Below are positions 1 through 6,079 of a stretch of DNA of 6,733 nt, piece by piece. A program made the position numbers and the translations under genes. The DNA comes from SHLQ01 sp051011575 (GTDB lineage Bacteria > Actinomycetota > Acidimicrobiia > Acidimicrobiales > SHLQ01). Each line of letters opens with the position of its first letter. Positions within the stretch are counted from its first letter, which is position 1. The notes beneath the pieces are model-generated. The model ran no database searches and had not been told where the DNA came from. It saw only the letters and a list, made by a program, of their open reading frames with translations. The stretch is taken from positions 1 to 6,733 of the forward strand of contig JBPCTR010000275.1 of the NCBI GenBank assembly GCA_051011575.1, written 5' to 3'.

Positions 1-909
1 ATCGCGCACGGCGCCTCGAGCTATGAGGATCTGCTCGCCGATCCCGACGTCGAGGGCATTGTGCTCACCACGCCCAACGACACCCATCGCGACCTCGTGA
101 TCCAGGCGCTCGAGGCCGGGAAGCCCGTCTACACCGACAAGCCGATCGCCCAGACACTCGAGGATGCGCTGGCGATCCGGGATGCCGTTTCCGCTTCGGG
201 TCTGCCGTTCGCCGTCGGCCACAGCGCCCGCCGGCTCTCCGGGTGTCGGGTCATGAAGCAGCGCATCGACGACGGGTCCATCGGCGGCGTCACGATCGCG
301 GAGGCCAACTTCTCGAACGAACGAGGATTGGAGCTCACGCCCGAGACCTGGCGTTGGTATCTCGACAAGACGCCGGGCGGACCGCTCATCCAGCTCGGCG
401 TGCATCACGCCGACAATCTGCAGTACCTGCTGGGGCCGGTGGCCGCGGTGAGCGGGATCCAACGAAAGTTGTTCACCAAGTCGGAGGTTCCCGACGCCAC
501 GATGACGATCCTCGAATTCGAGTCGGGCGCCCTCGGCTATCTGGGCTGTGGCTGGGCGTCTCCCGGCATCTATCAGATCCGGATTCAGGGCACGAAGCAG
601 AACATGATGTACGACCTCGACTTCCGGCATTGGGACGAATCGCACGAAGCAGACAGCCAGTCGTCGCTCGTGAGCCAGGAATACGGTCAGGTCGCTCGCA
701 CGCCCGTGGACCTCCCGCCGACCGACATGTTTCGGGAGCAGCTCGACGAATTCGCACTCGCCATCCGCGGCGAGAGCACGGTCGAGGTCGGCGTCGACGA
801 AGCCATCCGCGCGCTCGCCGTCGTGCACACCGCGATCGAATCGAGTCGCCAAGGCGGCAAACAGGTCGAGGTCGCTCCGTTCCTGGAAGCCCTCGGCGCC
901 ACTGCGTGA
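1..909 (+). CDS. Gfo/Idh/MocA-family NAD(P)-dependent oxidoreductase, 5'-truncated by window edge
   Basis: The frame is open from the first base, so the gene starts upstream of the window; 302 residues are visible. Enzymes of this family oxidise or reduce hydroxyl/keto groups on sugars, inositols or related cyclic compounds with NAD(P) in the cytoplasm. The missing part is the first beta strands with the GxGxxG dinucleotide loop. What remains is the later Rossmann half, with VLTTPNDTHRD and the family Lys in TDKP (residue 47 of the fragment; the usual form is EKP), followed by the alpha/beta substrate domain. In that domain GGPLIQLGVHHADNL (H135, H136, D138) matches the family's catalytic GxHxxD region. 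The C-terminus, with the usual IRG-type segment and a final helix, is complete, since family members are about 330-390 residues. The TGA stop overlaps the GTG start of the LLM gene, implying one operon. The family call is firm; the substrate is unknown. Confidence 0.9.
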   Translation: MAHGASSYEDLLADPDVEGIVLTTPNDTHRDLVIQALEAGKPVYTDKPIAQTLEDALAIRDAVSASGLPFAVGHSARRLSGCRVMKQRIDDGSIGGVTIAEANFSNERGLELTPETWRWYLDKTPGGPLIQLGVHHADNLQYLLGPVAAVSGIQRKLFTKSEVPDATMTILEFESGALGYLGCGWASPGIYQIRIQGTKQNMMYDLDFRHWDESHEADSQSSLVSQEYGQVARTPVDLPPTDMFREQLDEFALAIRGESTVEVGVDEAIRALAVVHTAIESSRQGGKQVEVAPFLEALGATA

Positions 910-1772
910 CGGAGCCTCGGTTCTCGTTCAAGTACTGGGGACAGCAAACATCGTGGGTTGACCTCGAGGCCGTCTGGCGCAATGCCGACTCGGGCGGGTT
1001 CTGGGATGCCGCCTGGTTGAACGATCACCTCTATCCACCCCGCGCCGACCGCGAGCTGCCGATCTTCGATGCCTACGCACTGCTGGCCGGATGTGCGGCG
1101 ATCACGAATCGACTCCGGTTCGGTGTGATGGTCACCGCCAATACCTTTCGCCATCCGGCGGTGCTGGCAAAGATGGCCGTGACGATCGATCACATGTCGA
1201 ATGGCAGGCTCGAGCTCGGGGTCGGAGCCGGTTGGCTCGAGTCAGAACACGAGGCGTTCGGGATCCCTCTCCCCCCGCTCACTGAGCGCTTCGACCGGCT
1301 CGACGAGACCTTCACGATCATCGATGGCCTCCTGACCAACGACACATTCTCGCTCGACGGCCCCTTCCACACGATCGTCGGCGCCGAGTTCATGCCCAAG
1401 TCGATCCAAAAGCCACGCATCCCATTTGTGGTCGGTGGAGCGGGCCCAAAGCGCACCCTCCCGCTCGCCGCCAAGTGGGCGGACCAGTGGAACTATCCCG
1501 ACTTCGGTGCCAGCGACGCACTCGACGTGTTCAGTGATCGCTTGGCGCTGCTCCGATCGCTCTGCGCTGAAATCGGCCGCGACCCGCGCGAGATCGAGAT
1601 CTCGGCCCAGATCCGCTACCCCGGCGACATCGCAGCTGCGATCGACCGGATCACCGCGTATCGAGAGGCCGGCGCCACCCACATGCTCGTGAGCTTCATG
1701 CCCCCCACCGACCTCGGGCTTCCGGCCGAGGTCGGCGACGCCCTGGGCAACCACTTCGGAGACTCTGGTTAG
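906..1772 (+). CDS. LLM-class, probably F420-dependent, oxidoreductase
   Basis: This encodes 288 residues from a GTG start at 906. The open frame extends far upstream (to 243), but homologous-looking protein begins only at TEPRFSFKYW. The GTG overlaps the preceding TGA (GTGA), a classic coupling arrangement, and no clear Shine-Dalgarno is seen. It is a luciferase-like TIM barrel: WLNDHLYP (residues 37-44), the RHP segment after strand 3 (82-84), the SNGRLELGVGAGW signature (98-110) with an EHEAFGIP tail, and VVGGAGPKRTLPLAAKWAD (175-193), the region that usually contacts the cofactor phosphate. Members use F420 or FMN for hydride transfer or monooxygenation. The overall pattern resembles the actinobacterial Rv1855c-like F420 subgroup, but F420 use is inferred rather than visible. 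Its stop overlaps the stop of the convergent propeller gene. The partnership with the upstream dehydrogenase suggests successive redox steps on one substrate. Confidence 0.88.
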   Translation: MTEPRFSFKYWGQQTSWVDLEAVWRNADSGGFWDAAWLNDHLYPPRADRELPIFDAYALLAGCAAITNRLRFGVMVTANTFRHPAVLAKMAVTIDHMSNGRLELGVGAGWLESEHEAFGIPLPPLTERFDRLDETFTIIDGLLTNDTFSLDGPFHTIVGAEFMPKSIQKPRIPFVVGGAGPKRTLPLAAKWADQWNYPDFGASDALDVFSDRLALLRSLCAEIGRDPREIEISAQIRYPGDIAAAIDRITAYREAGATHMLVSFMPPTDLGLPAEVGDALGNHFGDSG

Positions 1773-2944
1773 GCCGCCGACGACGCTGCGGTCATTCGAG
1801 CCGAGAGCGCGTCGTCGGGACGCACGACGTAGAGGCCCCCGGTGAGGCGGTCGCTCGTGAAAATCGTGTGGTCGGCCGAGACGTAAAGATCGTTGATCTG
1901 GGTCGCCGACTGATCGGGCGGTGACGACGGAATCCAGTGAGCGACTTCGCTCGGCGCACTGGGCTCGGTCACGTCGTAGGCGCGTAGACCCGCGTTGAAG
2001 TAGCTGACGAAGACGAGATGTTGGCTCTGGTAGCTGCCGGGCAGGTTCTCGTGCAGGTTGTGCGCTCCGAACCGGTGGCCCCGCTCGCAGAAGTCGCCTT
2101 CGGGAACGGGGCAGATGGCGAGGACCTCGGGGTTGGTGTCGTCGCGGATGTCGATCACCCGCACCATGTGCGGGTGATCCTCACAGCCATCCTTCACCGC
2201 TTCGTCGGTGACGACGAGCAGGTCACGACCGACCAGCGGGAGGCACGTGTGGGTGTGGCCGCCCACCTCCCACGTGAGATGCGAGATCAAACTTGGCGAC
2301 GCGAAGTCGGTGATGTCGAGGATGGCCATTCCCGAGCCCCACATACCCACATAGGCGCGGTCGCGAGCGACGTTGATGAGCGCGTGGTGCACAGAGCGAC
2401 CCTCGTCGGCCGGCCAGTCGGCCACCTCGTCGTTCGCCATTCCCGGGTACCACCAGCGGCCCGCCTCGACGGGATTGGTGGGATCGCTCACATCGACGAT
2501 GTTCCAGATGCGGTCGGAGAAACCGTCGGGAGTCGACGAGAGGTAGACGTACTGCCCACCCGGGTAGTAGATCCGGTGCACGCCTTTGCCGGTCGAGTTC
2601 CAGAACCCGATCTCCTCTGGATCGAGCGGGTCGGTCGTGTCGTAGATGGCCATACCCGGCCGATCTACCGTGCCGCCGTGGAAACCCTCCATATTGGTGA
2701 GCAGAATTCCGTCGGCCCAGACGGCCTTGTGACTGTGCCCCCCGGCGGGCGAGGCGATTTGGCGTACAACGACCGGATTGCTGGGGTCGGCAACGTCGAG
2801 GATCGTGGTGCCCATACCCGTTGTGCCGGAATGCCCCACATACAGGGCGTCGCCATTGCGAGCGATCTGCATCCCGTCGCCGTATCCACCCAGGTCGGAG
2901 TGCCCGACCGAGATGAAACCGTCGATGTCTTCTCCGTGGGCCAT
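1769..2944 (-). CDS. LVIVD-repeat beta-propeller protein
   Basis: This encodes 391 residues, with ATG at 2944 preceded by a good Shine-Dalgarno. About seven repeats of 40-60 residues end in the LVIVD-type strand: LDVADPSNP (49-57), YDTTDPLDP (101-109), VDVSDPTNP (150-158), LDITDFASP (209-217), IDIRDDTNP (264-272), YDVTEPSAP (323-331), and a last, weaker LYVVRPDD (371-378). This predicts a seven-bladed propeller. No signal peptide or membrane segment is seen, unlike many secreted LVIVD proteins, so it is probably cytoplasmic. Five blades open with His: H70/H72, H123, H186/H187, H230/H232 and H295/H298. LVIVD proteins have no settled biochemical role. The His pattern could mean metal binding, or an enzyme rather than a scaffold, but that is inference. 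It lies 16 bases after the amidohydrolase gene, apparently in the same transcript. The Ala/Ser-rich C-terminal tail (382-391) looks disordered. Confidence 0.85.
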   Translation of the reverse strand: MAHGEDIDGFISVGHSDLGGYGDGMQIARNGDALYVGHSGTTGMGTTILDVADPSNPVVVRQIASPAGGHSHKAVWADGILLTNMEGFHGGTVDRPGMAIYDTTDPLDPEEIGFWNSTGKGVHRIYYPGGQYVYLSSTPDGFSDRIWNIVDVSDPTNPVEAGRWWYPGMANDEVADWPADEGRSVHHALINVARDRAYVGMWGSGMAILDITDFASPSLISHLTWEVGGHTHTCLPLVGRDLLVVTDEAVKDGCEDHPHMVRVIDIRDDTNPEVLAICPVPEGDFCERGHRFGAHNLHENLPGSYQSQHLVFVSYFNAGLRAYDVTEPSAPSEVAHWIPSSPPDQSATQINDLYVSADHTIFTSDRLTGGLYVVRPDDALSARMTAASSAA

Positions 2945-2951
2945 TCTGAAA

Positions 2952-2957
2952 CTCCCT
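2952..2957 (-). promoter_or_regulatory. Shine-Dalgarno of the LVIVD propeller gene
   Basis: Read on the minus strand this is AGGGAG, 7 bases before the ATG, inside the 16-base gap after the amidohydrolase stop. It is the best ribosome-binding site for the minus-strand pair, fixes the ATG start, and is consistent with translation of the second gene of an operon. Confidence 0.75.
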
Positions 2958-2960
2958 TTT

Positions 2961-3944
2961 TCAGCAGCAGAGCGAGTGCAGCGTTCCGCCGCAGATCAGG
3001 TCGATCTCGTCGTCGGCGATGTCGGGAATCGCCCGGACCGTCGTGACGGGATCGAGGTCGCCCATCGGGAAGGGGTAGTCGGTACCCAGCAGAACCTGGC
3101 CAACACCCATCTTGTCGATGAGAAAGCGCAGCACGTCCAGATCGTTGAGCACCGTGTCGACGTAAACCTGGCGGAGGTAGTCGCTCGGCGGACGGGAGAT
3201 GTTCGTGGCCGCGAACCTGGGCACCTTGTGGAAGCTCTGATCGAGACGCCCGATCTGGAAGGGCGTGAACCCACCGCCGTGGACGGCACACATCGTGAGA
3301 TCGGGGAACCGCTCGAACACCCCGGACATGATCAGGCCACCAAGCGTCACCGAGGTCTCGGCCGGGCGGCCGATCGAGTTGTCGATGAAATATCGCTCGA
3401 GGTCGACGCCAACGAGGGGCGTCATCGGATGCAACAGCACGAACGCACCGGTTGCCTCGGCGACTTCCCACACCGCGTCGAGACCCGCGAGGTCGAGCGC
3501 CGCCCCGCGAACGGTGGTGGCGATCTCGATTCCTTTGAACCCGTCGGCCATGAGCTGCTCGAGCTGGCTTGCCGCCATGGCGGGATCCTGGAGCGGGACG
3601 GTGCCGATCAACCAGAACCGATCCGAGTGAGCGCCTGCGTAGTCGGCGAGGCAGTCGTTGTGCGCCCGGCTGTAGTCGGCGGCATGCACCGAGTCGATCT
3701 CGTAGCCGGTCAGGTCGATCCAGCCTGCCATCACCTGGATGTCGATTCCGGCGTTGTCCATCCACGCCATACGAGCGTCGAGATCGCTGAGAAAGGCCGG
3801 CATCGGGCCGGTTGCCCGATCGCCGAACGTGACTCGCATCCCGCGCTCGGTCTCGTGGGTTTCGATTCCGATCTCGCCCGCTTTGCGGCCGAGATAGTCG
3901 ATGAATGCCGGCGGGATCGCGTGTGCGTGGGAATCGATGATCAC
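2961..3944 (-). CDS. Amidohydrolase-2 (ACMSD-type) metal-dependent hydrolase or decarboxylase
   Basis: This encodes 327 residues from a GTG start at 3944. A TTG twelve codons further upstream (3980) is open, but the family N-terminus is IIDSHAH, so GTG is preferred. It is a TIM-barrel enzyme of the amidohydrolase-2 family, whose characterised members include ACMSD, gamma-resorcylate and 5-carboxyvanillate decarboxylases, and some hydrolases. The metal ligands are all visible: HAH (H6, H8), LHP (H172), VHGGG (H222) and GTDYP (D289), with the spacing known for ACMSD-like enzymes, so the site should bind Zn or a similar divalent ion. ERFPDLTMCAVHGGG (211-225) is a typical family strand-turn. The C-terminus ends in GGTLHSLCC, where relatives commonly have a GGNA..L-type end. 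It leads the propeller gene and is transcribed divergently from the cupin. Decarboxylation of an aromatic or ring-cleavage acid is plausible; the substrate is unknown. Confidence 0.88.
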   Translation of the reverse strand: MIIDSHAHAIPPAFIDYLGRKAGEIGIETHETERGMRVTFGDRATGPMPAFLSDLDARMAWMDNAGIDIQVMAGWIDLTGYEIDSVHAADYSRAHNDCLADYAGAHSDRFWLIGTVPLQDPAMAASQLEQLMADGFKGIEIATTVRGAALDLAGLDAVWEVAEATGAFVLLHPMTPLVGVDLERYFIDNSIGRPAETSVTLGGLIMSGVFERFPDLTMCAVHGGGFTPFQIGRLDQSFHKVPRFAATNISRPPSDYLRQVYVDTVLNDLDVLRFLIDKMGVGQVLLGTDYPFPMGDLDPVTTVRAIPDIADDEIDLICGGTLHSLCC

Positions 3945-3951
3945 ATCGCCG

Positions 3952-3980
3952 AGCCTAGGTCGCTGTCGACAGGGGTGCAA
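3952..3980 (-). promoter_or_regulatory. Candidate promoter of the amidohydrolase-propeller operon
   Basis: On the minus strand TTGCAC (3980-3975) and TAGGCT (3957-3952) are separated by exactly 17 bases. TAGGCT fits the actinobacterial TANNNT -10 form, and the GTG start lies 7 bases after it, so a transcript would begin at or next to the start codon. No clear Shine-Dalgarno precedes the GTG. The -35 match is only 3 of 6, so the call is moderate. Confidence 0.42.
3963..3972. promoter_or_regulatory. Perfect 10-bp palindrome, candidate operator
   Basis: CTGTCGACAG is self-complementary over all ten bases and lies within the 17-base spacer of the minus-strand promoter candidate, where a bound protein would block RNA polymerase. 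It contains a SalI-type core, so chance occurrence is possible. No regulator gene lies in the window. Confidence 0.35.
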
Positions 3981-3984
3981 TCGT

Positions 3985-4013
3985 TTGCGGCCCTTACCGG
4001 GGCTCGGTAGTTT
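3985..4013 (+). promoter_or_regulatory. Candidate promoter of the cupin-FAD oxidoreductase operon, leaderless type
   Basis: TTGCGG (3985-3990) and TAGTTT (4008-4013) are 17 bases apart. TAGTTT has the key T, A and final T of a -10 element, and exactly six bases separate it from the A of the cupin ATG at 4020, the distance expected if transcription starts on the start codon. No convincing Shine-Dalgarno is present (only GGG close to the ATG), which agrees with a leaderless mRNA. The -35 match is 3 of 6. Confidence 0.45.
3995..4009. repeat. Short inverted repeat in the plus-strand promoter spacer
   Basis: TACCG (3995-3999) and CGGTA (4005-4009) are inverted copies around a 5-base centre, lying between the -35 and -10 candidates of the cupin promoter and touching the -10. 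It may be an operator half-site pair, but five-base arms are weak evidence. Confidence 0.25.
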
Positions 4014-4019
4014 TGGGTC

Positions 4020-4394
4020 ATGTCACACGTGGTTCGAGCTGCCGATTTACCCCGATTCCAGTCCACTCGCGACAATCGACGCCGCGTCGATCTCGTGACC
4101 GACGACCTCTTCGGTTTCACCGACATGCGCGCCGATCACATCTCGTACGCCCCGGGCGACACCGCAGCCGCGCATTACCACGTTGGTGCGCGCCACATCT
4201 GGTTCGTCGACGCGGGTACCGGAGTCCTCCACGTGGGCGACGACAGCTATGAGCTGGCGGCGGGCGACGTTGCCACGGTCGGCGAACGCGAGGTCCATTG
4301 GTTCGAGAACACCGGGACCGATGTGTTCAGTTTCTACGAGCTGTGGGTGCCAGCCCCCACCGAGACGATCTGGATCCGCGACGACGACGTTTGA
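4020..4394 (+). CDS. Single-domain cupin protein
   Basis: This encodes 124 residues with an ATG at 4020. It is one double-stranded beta-helix of the cupin-2 type. Motif 1 runs from G46 through H52, H54 and H59 to G66 (GDTAAAHYH, then ARHIWF), matching G-x5-HxH-x4-[E]-x6-G except that the usual Glu is His (H59). Motif 2 runs from G82 to H93 and N97 (GDVATVGEREVHWFEN); the usual PxG is GER, but the His ligand and Asn are kept. The predicted metal site is therefore four His (52, 54, 59, 93) instead of three His and one Glu. Small cupins can be dioxygenases, isomerases, or sugar or effector sensors, and the sequence does not decide among them. It is the first gene of the plus-strand pair with the FAD enzyme and is divergent from the amidohydrolase, so it may act on a pathway intermediate. 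No signal peptide is seen. Confidence 0.85.
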   Translation: MSHVVRAADLPRFQSTRDNRRRVDLVTDDLFGFTDMRADHISYAPGDTAAAHYHVGARHIWFVDAGTGVLHVGDDSYELAAGDVATVGEREVHWFENTGTDVFSFYELWVPAPTETIWIRDDDV

Positions 4395-4408
4395 ACGTGG
4401 CGACCTGC

Positions 4409-4424
4409 GGAGTGAGTTCACTCC
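4409..4424. promoter_or_regulatory. 16-base inverted repeat between cupin and FAD genes, candidate operator
   Basis: GGAGTGA (4409-4415) and TCACTCC (4418-4424) are perfect inverted copies separated by GT. As RNA the 2-base loop would force opening of the innermost pair, leaving about 6 bp, and no U-run follows, so it is not a standard terminator. Its compact symmetry suits a dimeric DNA-binding protein, or a small hairpin tuning expression of the FAD gene 27 bases downstream. Confidence 0.45.
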
Positions 4425-4440
4425 ACCGCTGAGATCACCG

Positions 4441-4445
4441 AGGGG
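4441..4445 (+). promoter_or_regulatory. Shine-Dalgarno of the FAD oxidoreductase gene
   Basis: AGGGG lies five bases before the ATG at 4451 within a purine-rich run and supports this start. This contrasts with the cupin and amidohydrolase starts, which lack clear sites. Confidence 0.65.
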
Positions 4446-4450
4446 AAGAC

Positions 4451-6025
4451 ATGACGAACGCCGACTATGTGATTGCGGGTGCCGGCCACAACAGCCTGAT
4501 CACGGCGGCGTACCTGGCCCGAGCCGGGTACTCGTGCGTCGTGCTCGACGCCCGCCCGATCCCCGGGGGCGGGGCGTCGACCGAGGACCTGCTCATGCCC
4601 GGGCTCGGCATCGACACATGCTCGACCGGCCACACGCTCATCCGGGTCAACCCACTGATCAGGGCCGACGAGCTCGGGCTTGTCTCCAAACATGGCCTGT
4701 CGTACGTCGACCCCGACCCGGTGGCCCACGTGTGCTTCCCCGATGGCGAGCACTTCACGATGTCGCTCGATCCGTCCAGGACGATCGCCGAGTTTGCCCG
4801 ATTCTCCGAGCGCGATGCGGCCACGTACTCACGCATGCTCGACGAGTGGGCCGACGTGAACCACATCTTCGGGCAGGACCGGTTCCGGCCCATCGGATAC
4901 GGCCCGGCGACGGCAGAACTGCTCGATGCTCACCCGCGATCCTCGATTTGGCGGCGGCGGGGGGCAATGTCGGCATACGACCTGATCATGACCGAGTTCG
5001 AGGACCGCCATAGCCAGGCGTTCATGTTGTGGATGACGTTTCAGACCATCGTCGCCCTCGATCGCGCGGGAACGGGGTTGCTGGCGTACTCGCTCATCGC
5101 GGCGCGCCAGAAGAACAGCTGGTCGATTCCACTCGGTGGATCCGGAACGCTGATCGATGCCCTCGTCGGCTACCTCGCGGATCGCGACGTCGACATTCAC
5201 TGCGATCAGACCGTCGAGCAGCTCATCATCGAAGACGGCCGGTGCGTGGGCGTGCAGACGTCGTCCGGCGAACGTTTCACCGCGAGCAAAGGGGTCGTCT
5301 CCACCATCCACATAAAGCATCTCGTCGACATGGCGCCCCCAGAGATGTGGGGCGACGACTTCCTGTTTGGTGTCGATACCTACGAGGTCGGGATCTCCGG
5401 GTACGCGGCCTACCTGGCAGCAACCGAAGCCCCAATCTTCGACACGCCGGGCGGCGGAGTGAGCGCGGTTTCTGCGGGGCTCGTCGGTTGGCCCGAACAG
5501 TTTCTACGGATGCTTCGCAACGTCAACGACGGTGTGCAGTTCGACGATGTGCCGTTCCTTCTCGTCGCCACGCCCACCCTCGTCGACAATGTGCGAACCG
5601 TCGACGAGCTCCACACCGTAAAGCTGCTCAGCGCAGTGACCTTTGAGCTCCGCCAAGGAGAAACATGGGAGGAGCGAAAGGAGGTGCTCGCCGACCGGTT
5701 CTTCGACGAGGTGGGCAAGGTGTGCTCCAACTTCACGGCCGACAAGGTCGTGGACCGCGCAGTCCGGTCACCCGAGGATCTGGAGACCCACAACTCCCAC
5801 ATGATTCGTGGAGCATTTCACGGGGGCGACCGCTCGCCCGCGAACTCGGGCGCCAACCGCCCGGTACCCGGCTGGGCGCAGCACCGCATGCCAATCCCCG
5901 GTCTGTACCAGACCGGCGGCACGACCCATCCCGGCGGATCGATCACTGGTGCGCCCGGCCGCAACGCGGCCGTGATCATTCTCGAGGATCAGGGTCACGA
6001 CCCAACCGAGATGCTCGGGAAATAG
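4451..6025 (+). CDS. FAD-dependent phytoene-dehydrogenase-like (PYROXD2-type) oxidoreductase
   Basis: This encodes 524 residues, the usual full length for this family. The N-terminal Rossmann loop is GAGHNS (residues 10-15) in DYVIAGAGHNSLITAAYLA; the third glycine of GxGxxG is Ser15. The acidic ribose-binding residue is D33, in VVLDAR, followed by PGGGAST (38-44). The middle region has PLGGSGTLIDAL, typical of the desaturase/amine-oxidase superfamily. The C-terminal FAD signature is GTTHPGGSITGAPGRNAA (490-507), the form found in PYROXD2 and bacterial phytoene-desaturase-like proteins. No membrane segment is evident. Members catalyse flavin-linked desaturation, saturation or isomerisation, usually of hydrophobic polyenes or cyclic compounds; most bacterial ones are uncharacterised. 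No phytoene synthase or other carotenoid gene is nearby, so a catabolic or modifying role with the cupin is more likely than pigment synthesis. It is separated from the cupin by 56 bases containing a dyad. Confidence 0.9.
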   Translation: MTNADYVIAGAGHNSLITAAYLARAGYSCVVLDARPIPGGGASTEDLLMPGLGIDTCSTGHTLIRVNPLIRADELGLVSKHGLSYVDPDPVAHVCFPDGEHFTMSLDPSRTIAEFARFSERDAATYSRMLDEWADVNHIFGQDRFRPIGYGPATAELLDAHPRSSIWRRRGAMSAYDLIMTEFEDRHSQAFMLWMTFQTIVALDRAGTGLLAYSLIAARQKNSWSIPLGGSGTLIDALVGYLADRDVDIHCDQTVEQLIIEDGRCVGVQTSSGERFTASKGVVSTIHIKHLVDMAPPEMWGDDFLFGVDTYEVGISGYAAYLAATEAPIFDTPGGGVSAVSAGLVGWPEQFLRMLRNVNDGVQFDDVPFLLVATPTLVDNVRTVDELHTVKLLSAVTFELRQGETWEERKEVLADRFFDEVGKVCSNFTADKVVDRAVRSPEDLETHNSHMIRGAFHGGDRSPANSGANRPVPGWAQHRMPIPGLYQTGGTTHPGGSITGAPGRNAAVIILEDQGHDPTEMLGK

Positions 6026-6045
6026 GGAGGCAGGAGGCCGGCACC

Positions 6046-6058
6046 GTCGGGCGCCGAC
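6046..6058. terminator. Weak hairpin in the convergent gap, possible bidirectional terminator
   Basis: GTCGG and CCGAC (6046-6050, 6054-6058) pair around a 3-base loop between the stop of the FAD gene and the stop of the solute-binding protein gene, where transcription from both sides should end. The stem is only five pairs and no T-run follows on either strand, so the case rests mainly on location. Confidence 0.3.
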
Positions 6059-6079
6059 CCCCAGCTCAATCAAGCTCGC

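Noticed and set aside
243..905. N-terminal extension of the LLM frame into the dehydrogenase gene
   Set aside because: The extension is Arg-rich out-of-frame translation of the dehydrogenase; LLM-family sequence begins at GTG 906.
2665..3765. Minus-strand 366-residue frame overlapping the amidohydrolase in another phase
   Set aside because: It is Arg/Pro-rich with no domain, and spans two real genes plus their intergenic Shine-Dalgarno; it is a shadow of the correct frame.
2018..4010. Long plus-strand frames (2018-3046 and 2778-4010) opposite the propeller and amidohydrolase genes
   Set aside because: They are antisense to two clear family members, carry no recognisable domain, and are rich in Arg/Val/Asp/His as expected from reverse reading of GC-biased codons.
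4391..4420. Internal promoter with TTGAAC (4391-4396) as -35 before the FAD gene
   Set aside because: No TANNNT-like -10 occurs at 16-18 bases spacing, so there is no supportable hexamer pair.
4451..6025. Carotenoid biosynthesis locus (crtI)
   Set aside because: Only the FAD enzyme resembles phytoene desaturase; there is no phytoene synthase, GGPP synthase or cyclase, and the C-terminal signature fits the PYROXD2-like branch better.
6062..6078. AGCT...AGCT inverted repeat near the end of the solute-binding protein gene
   Set aside because: A four-base stem with a six-base loop is too weak to call a terminator or operator.
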